Source: Acidimicrobiales bacterium (lineage in GTDB: Bacteria; Actinomycetota; Acidimicrobiia; Acidimicrobiales; RAAP-2). From it: DNA of 8,059 nucleotides. Each line of letters begins with the position of its first letter. Within the stretch, counting starts at the first letter, position 1. The position numbers and the translations under genes are program-made. Where the stretch lies: assembly GCA_017882985.1 (NCBI GenBank), contig JADGOK010000023.1, positions 1 through 8,059 on the forward strand, read 5' to 3'. This document shows positions 6,063 through 8,059 of the stretch, in pieces. The notes under the pieces were generated by a model. That model did not search any database and had not been told where the DNA came from. It was given only the letters and a program-made list of their open reading frames with translations.

Positions 6063-7115
6063 ATGAAGGCACTCGTATACAAAGGTCCGGGAAAGAAGGC
6101 GTGGGAGGAAGTTCCCAACCCGGTGATCAAGGAATCGACCGACGTGATTGTCAAGATGGTCGCCACCACGATCTGCGGTACCGACTTGCACATTCTCAAA
6201 GGTGACGTGCCCGAGGTGGAGATCGGGCGAATCCTCGGACACGAGGGGATTGGCGAAATAACCGAGATCGGCAGTGGCGTCACGCAACTGGCCGTTGGCG
6301 ACCGCGTCATTCTCTCCTGCGTGAGTTCGTGCGGACGTTGCTCGAACTGCCGACAGGGCCTCTACAGCCATTGCCTCGACCCCGAGGGCGTCGCGGGCAT
6401 CGGATGGATCTTCGGCTACATGATTGACGGCACCCAGGCGGAGTACGTGCGCGTTCCCTTTGCGGAGAACTCGGTCTACAAGCTGCCCGCGGGCGTCACC
6501 GAGTCCGAAGGCATCTTGCTGTCGGACATTCTGCCGACCGGTTTTGAGATCGGCGTCCAGTACGGCCACGTGCAGCCCGGCGACGTCGTCGCGGTCATCG
6601 GCTCGGGCCCCGTGGGGCTCTCGGCGGTCATGTCGGCGCGACTCTACGGCCCGTCCAAGATCATCGCGATCGACCTTGATAAGTCGCGTCTGGCCCGGGC
6701 GAAGGACTTCGGCGCGACCGACATCGTCAACTCCGGTGACGAGGACTGGAAACAGCAGGTGCTCGCGATGACCGACGGTCACGGTGTCGACGTCGCGATC
6801 GAAGCGGTCGGCGTTCCCGAGACGTTCACGATGGCGACAGTGATCGTGCGACCGGGAGGATCCGTTGCCAACATCGGCGTCCACGGGAAGTCAGTGGACC
6901 TCGCGCTTAACGAACTGTGGATCAAGAACATCGACATCTCCATGGGACTCGTGAACACGAACACCCTGGCGATGCTGCTGAAGCTCGTCGCCGAGCACAA
7001 GCTGCCCGCCGAGAGTTTCGTCACCCATACGTTCTCCTTCGACCAGATCATGGAGGCGTACGAGGTCTTCGGGAACGCGTCCAAGCACGACGCGCTCAAG
7101 GTACTGATCCACTAA
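6063..7115 (+). CDS. Zinc-dependent alcohol dehydrogenase, formaldehyde-dehydrogenase-like ADH group
   Basis: Cytosolic NAD(P)-dependent medium-chain dehydrogenase that interconverts an alcohol and an aldehyde or ketone; 350 aa, normal length. Catalytic zinc ligands are visible as C38 (TTICGTDLHILKGDVP), H60-E61 (GRILGHEGIG) and D155 (LLSDILPTG). The structural zinc site is complete: C90, C93, C96 and C104 in SCGRCSNCRQGLYSHC. The Rossmann motif GSGPVG is at 180-185, and D204 at the end of the second strand (IIAIDLD) favours NAD over NADP. The pattern ICGTDLHILKGDVP plus DGTQAEYVRVP matches the glutathione-independent 'FDH-like ADH2' group, whose true substrates vary and are mostly untested. 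The loop after C104 (LDPEGVAGIG) looks a few residues longer than I recall for close relatives. The gene stands alone between a divergent neighbour and a hairpin terminator, so it is probably monocistronic. Family is firm; substrate is unknown. Confidence 0.94.
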   Translation: MKALVYKGPGKKAWEEVPNPVIKESTDVIVKMVATTICGTDLHILKGDVPEVEIGRILGHEGIGEITEIGSGVTQLAVGDRVILSCVSSCGRCSNCRQGLYSHCLDPEGVAGIGWIFGYMIDGTQAEYVRVPFAENSVYKLPAGVTESEGILLSDILPTGFEIGVQYGHVQPGDVVAVIGSGPVGLSAVMSARLYGPSKIIAIDLDKSRLARAKDFGATDIVNSGDEDWKQQVLAMTDGHGVDVAIEAVGVPETFTMATVIVRPGGSVANIGVHGKSVDLALNELWIKNIDISMGLVNTNTLAMLLKLVAEHKLPAESFVTHTFSFDQIMEAYEVFGNASKHDALKVLIH

Positions 7116-7122
7116 CGAGCAT

Positions 7123-7140
7123 CGGTGCGCTGACGCACCG
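7123..7140 (+). terminator. Hairpin after the alcohol dehydrogenase (first of two)
   Basis: CGGTGCG (7123-7129) pairs with CGCACCG (7134-7140) around a four-base loop CTGA, starting eight bases after the stop. It has no T-run. It is probably part of a tandem termination region with the stronger hairpin just downstream, or a 3'-end stabiliser of the transcript. Confidence 0.5.
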
Positions 7141-7148
7141 CGCTGTTT

Positions 7149-7180
7149 GAAGACGCCGGGACATCAGTCCCGGCGTCTTC
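7149..7180. terminator. Strong hairpin terminator (second of two)
   Basis: A perfect 13-bp inverted repeat, GAAGACGCCGGGA (7149-7161) and TCCCGGCGTCTTC (7168-7180), has a six-base loop CATCAG. It begins 34 bases after the alcohol dehydrogenase stop and ends in TCTTC without a long T-run, so it fits an I-shaped terminator of the kind proposed for high-GC actinobacteria. It isolates the alcohol dehydrogenase from the small membrane-protein gene that follows. Confidence 0.78.
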
Positions 7181-7332
7181 GGTGTCCGAGAGGATGTCGC
7201 GGCCGCGTAGATGAAATCGTCGCCCAAGAATTTTCTTATCGAACTGATCACTTTTGGACCTGCGCACCGCTCAGCACGTGCCGCAGAAGTACGATGCGGT
7301 CTTTGGACGGTCGCAAGAGAAACGAGAATCGC

Positions 7333-7791
7333 GTGGCAGAGAAGAAGAAGTGGAGCTTCGTCGAGATCGGTGTCTTGGCCTACGTGATCTACAGCAGCAT
7401 TGGCGCCGTCGTCGGCGGCATCATGTTTCTCATCGTCGGCTCAGTCATGTCCGCCATGCAGAACAGTGCCAACCAACAAGGGCTCGCCATCCCCGCGCCC
7501 AACATTGGTCACATCGTCCAACTCATCGGTGGTGTTCTTCTGGTCTTTGGACTCATCGGGGGAGCCGCGAGTGCTCTCTACTTCTCACGCCAAAGAGCCA
7601 ATGGCGCCGGGACCGCGAATGATGGGACGGCCAATGCGGGTGATGCGAAACCCTCGGATCTCGGTGACGCGGTGTTGGGCGTGGTAGCCCTTGAGGCGGC
7701 GAGCGCGCGCCGACGACGACGATTATTCAATGGACTCAATAACCCCGGAATGGGGCCGAATGGCTTCGGCGGTCGGCCACCAGGGATCTAA
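7333..7791 (+). CDS. Small glycine-rich protein with two membrane segments, unknown function
   Basis: I do not recognise this 152-aa protein. After a short basic start (MAEKKKW) it has a first hydrophobic segment near residues 10-40 (IGVLAYVIYSSIGAVVGGIM) and a second near 60-85 (VQLIGGVLLVFGLIGGAASA). Both carry small-residue GxxxG-like spacing that often mediates helix packing. A polar, Ala/Gly/Asn-rich stretch follows (88-112), then a short hydrophobic patch (DAVLGVVALEAA), a run of five arginines (126-130) and a Gly/Asn/Pro-rich tail (GLNNPGMGPNGFGGRPPG). The GTG at 7333 is chosen because the protein reads naturally from there, but its ribosome binding site is weak (AAGAGA, 12-13 bases upstream). 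An ATG at 7294 would give 165 aa. Coding status is supported by the long open frame and membrane-protein character; the start is uncertain. Confidence 0.62.
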   Translation: MAEKKKWSFVEIGVLAYVIYSSIGAVVGGIMFLIVGSVMSAMQNSANQQGLAIPAPNIGHIVQLIGGVLLVFGLIGGAASALYFSRQRANGAGTANDGTANAGDAKPSDLGDAVLGVVALEAASARRRRRLFNGLNNPGMGPNGFGGRPPGI

Positions 7792-8059
7792 TGCCGCGCC
7801 GGGCCTTCTGACACTGCTCGAGACGTGAATCATTTTGCTTTGCCATGGCTGCTACTGACAATTCTGTCGTTGCACCGGCGTGATGCGCAAGGTAGCTGTC
7901 ATGAGTGTCGGACGAATTCTCATGCGGCCTGTTGCATCACGGTTGATCATTGCACGGTTTCGTCCGCTCCAAAGAGCGACGTGCTAGAGATTCTGCGTAC
8001 GCGCGCGGGTGATCCTGGACTGTGTCAAAGGACCGGATCACAACATTCTTCGCTGGTGT
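7792..8059. other. Right-end region without a recognised gene
   Basis: These 268 bases look lower in GC than the genes and hold no convincing complete coding region. A 28-codon plus-strand ATG frame (from 7901) has no ribosome binding site or recognisable motif. A minus-strand frame stays open from the right edge to a stop near 7943 (about 40 codons, reading VVIRSFDTVQDHPRAYAESL in part) and could be the 3' end of a gene outside the window, but nothing supports this. An inverted repeat lies at 8009-8041. Confidence 0.5.
8009..8041. repeat. Inverted repeat GTGATCC/GGATCAC near the right edge
   Basis: GTGATCC (8009-8015) is matched by GGATCAC (8035-8041) across 19 bases. It could be a regulator site, a hairpin, or sequence near a mobile-element end; the enclosed TGTGTCAAAGG is loosely reminiscent of transposon termini. 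No transposase or target duplication is visible, so no identity is assigned. Confidence 0.3.

Noticed and set aside
6039..6884. Minus-strand open frame (281 codons) opposite the alcohol dehydrogenase
   Set aside because: Asp/Arg/Val-rich shadow without domains; the plus strand carries a complete, motif-perfect enzyme.
7938..7959. CACGGTT repeated at 7938 and 7953 (15-base period)
   Set aside because: Only two 7-base copies in a non-coding stretch; compatible with chance and with no supporting context.
7901..7987. Short plus-strand frame starting MSVGRILMRP
   Set aside because: Only 28 codons, no ribosome binding site, no recognisable motif.
1..8059. Search for CRISPR array, tRNA/rRNA, transposase, toxin-antitoxin or phage genes
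   Set aside because: None of the expected repeats, cloverleaf elements or protein motifs were seen on either strand by eye.

Overview
The window reads as a chromosomal piece of a high-GC bacterium, most likely an actinobacterium. Evidence for this is the strong G/C bias at third codon positions, GTG starts, tight start/stop overlaps, and a Ddn-type split-barrel protein of the kind that uses the deazaflavin cofactor F420. A finer placement such as Acidimicrobiia would be a guess. No RNA gene, insertion sequence, CRISPR array or phage gene was recognised.

Positions 1-5148 hold five co-directional genes that look like one operon cut by the left edge. They are a CUT1-type sugar ABC permease (5' end missing), a second permease, a MalK/UgpC-type ATPase with a C-terminal OB/TOBE region, an SMP-30/gluconolactonase-like protein, and an aldehyde dehydrogenase of the 2-oxoglutarate-semialdehyde (2,5-dioxovalerate) dehydrogenase class. 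Three of the four junctions are 1- or 4-base start/stop overlaps. The fourth is a 24-base gap with a strong ribosome binding site. The simplest reading is uptake of a sugar or sugar acid, opening of its aldonolactone, and final oxidation to 2-oxoglutarate, which is a non-phosphorylative (Weimberg-like) pentose or uronate/aldarate route. The solute-binding protein, the first sugar dehydrogenase and the dehydratases are not in the window and may lie to the left.

A hairpin at 5164-5194 separates this operon from a convergent minus-strand gene (5203-5649) for an F420/deazaflavin-dependent nitroreductase-family protein. A 413-base divergent intergenic region (5650-6062) follows. It holds several inverted repeats, including two related sites exactly 60 bases apart that could be operators.

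On the plus strand, 6063-7115 encodes a zinc-dependent medium-chain alcohol dehydrogenase of the formaldehyde-dehydrogenase-like ADH group with both zinc sites intact. Two tandem hairpins follow it, the second with a perfect 13-bp stem. Then comes a small glycine-rich protein with two membrane segments (about 7333-7791) that I cannot assign. The last 268 bases hold no convincing gene, only a short inverted repeat and an unsupported minus-strand open frame running off the right edge.

I see no clearly new multi-gene system. The most useful leads are the substrate of the catabolic operon, the paired candidate operators upstream of the alcohol dehydrogenase, and the unassigned membrane protein.
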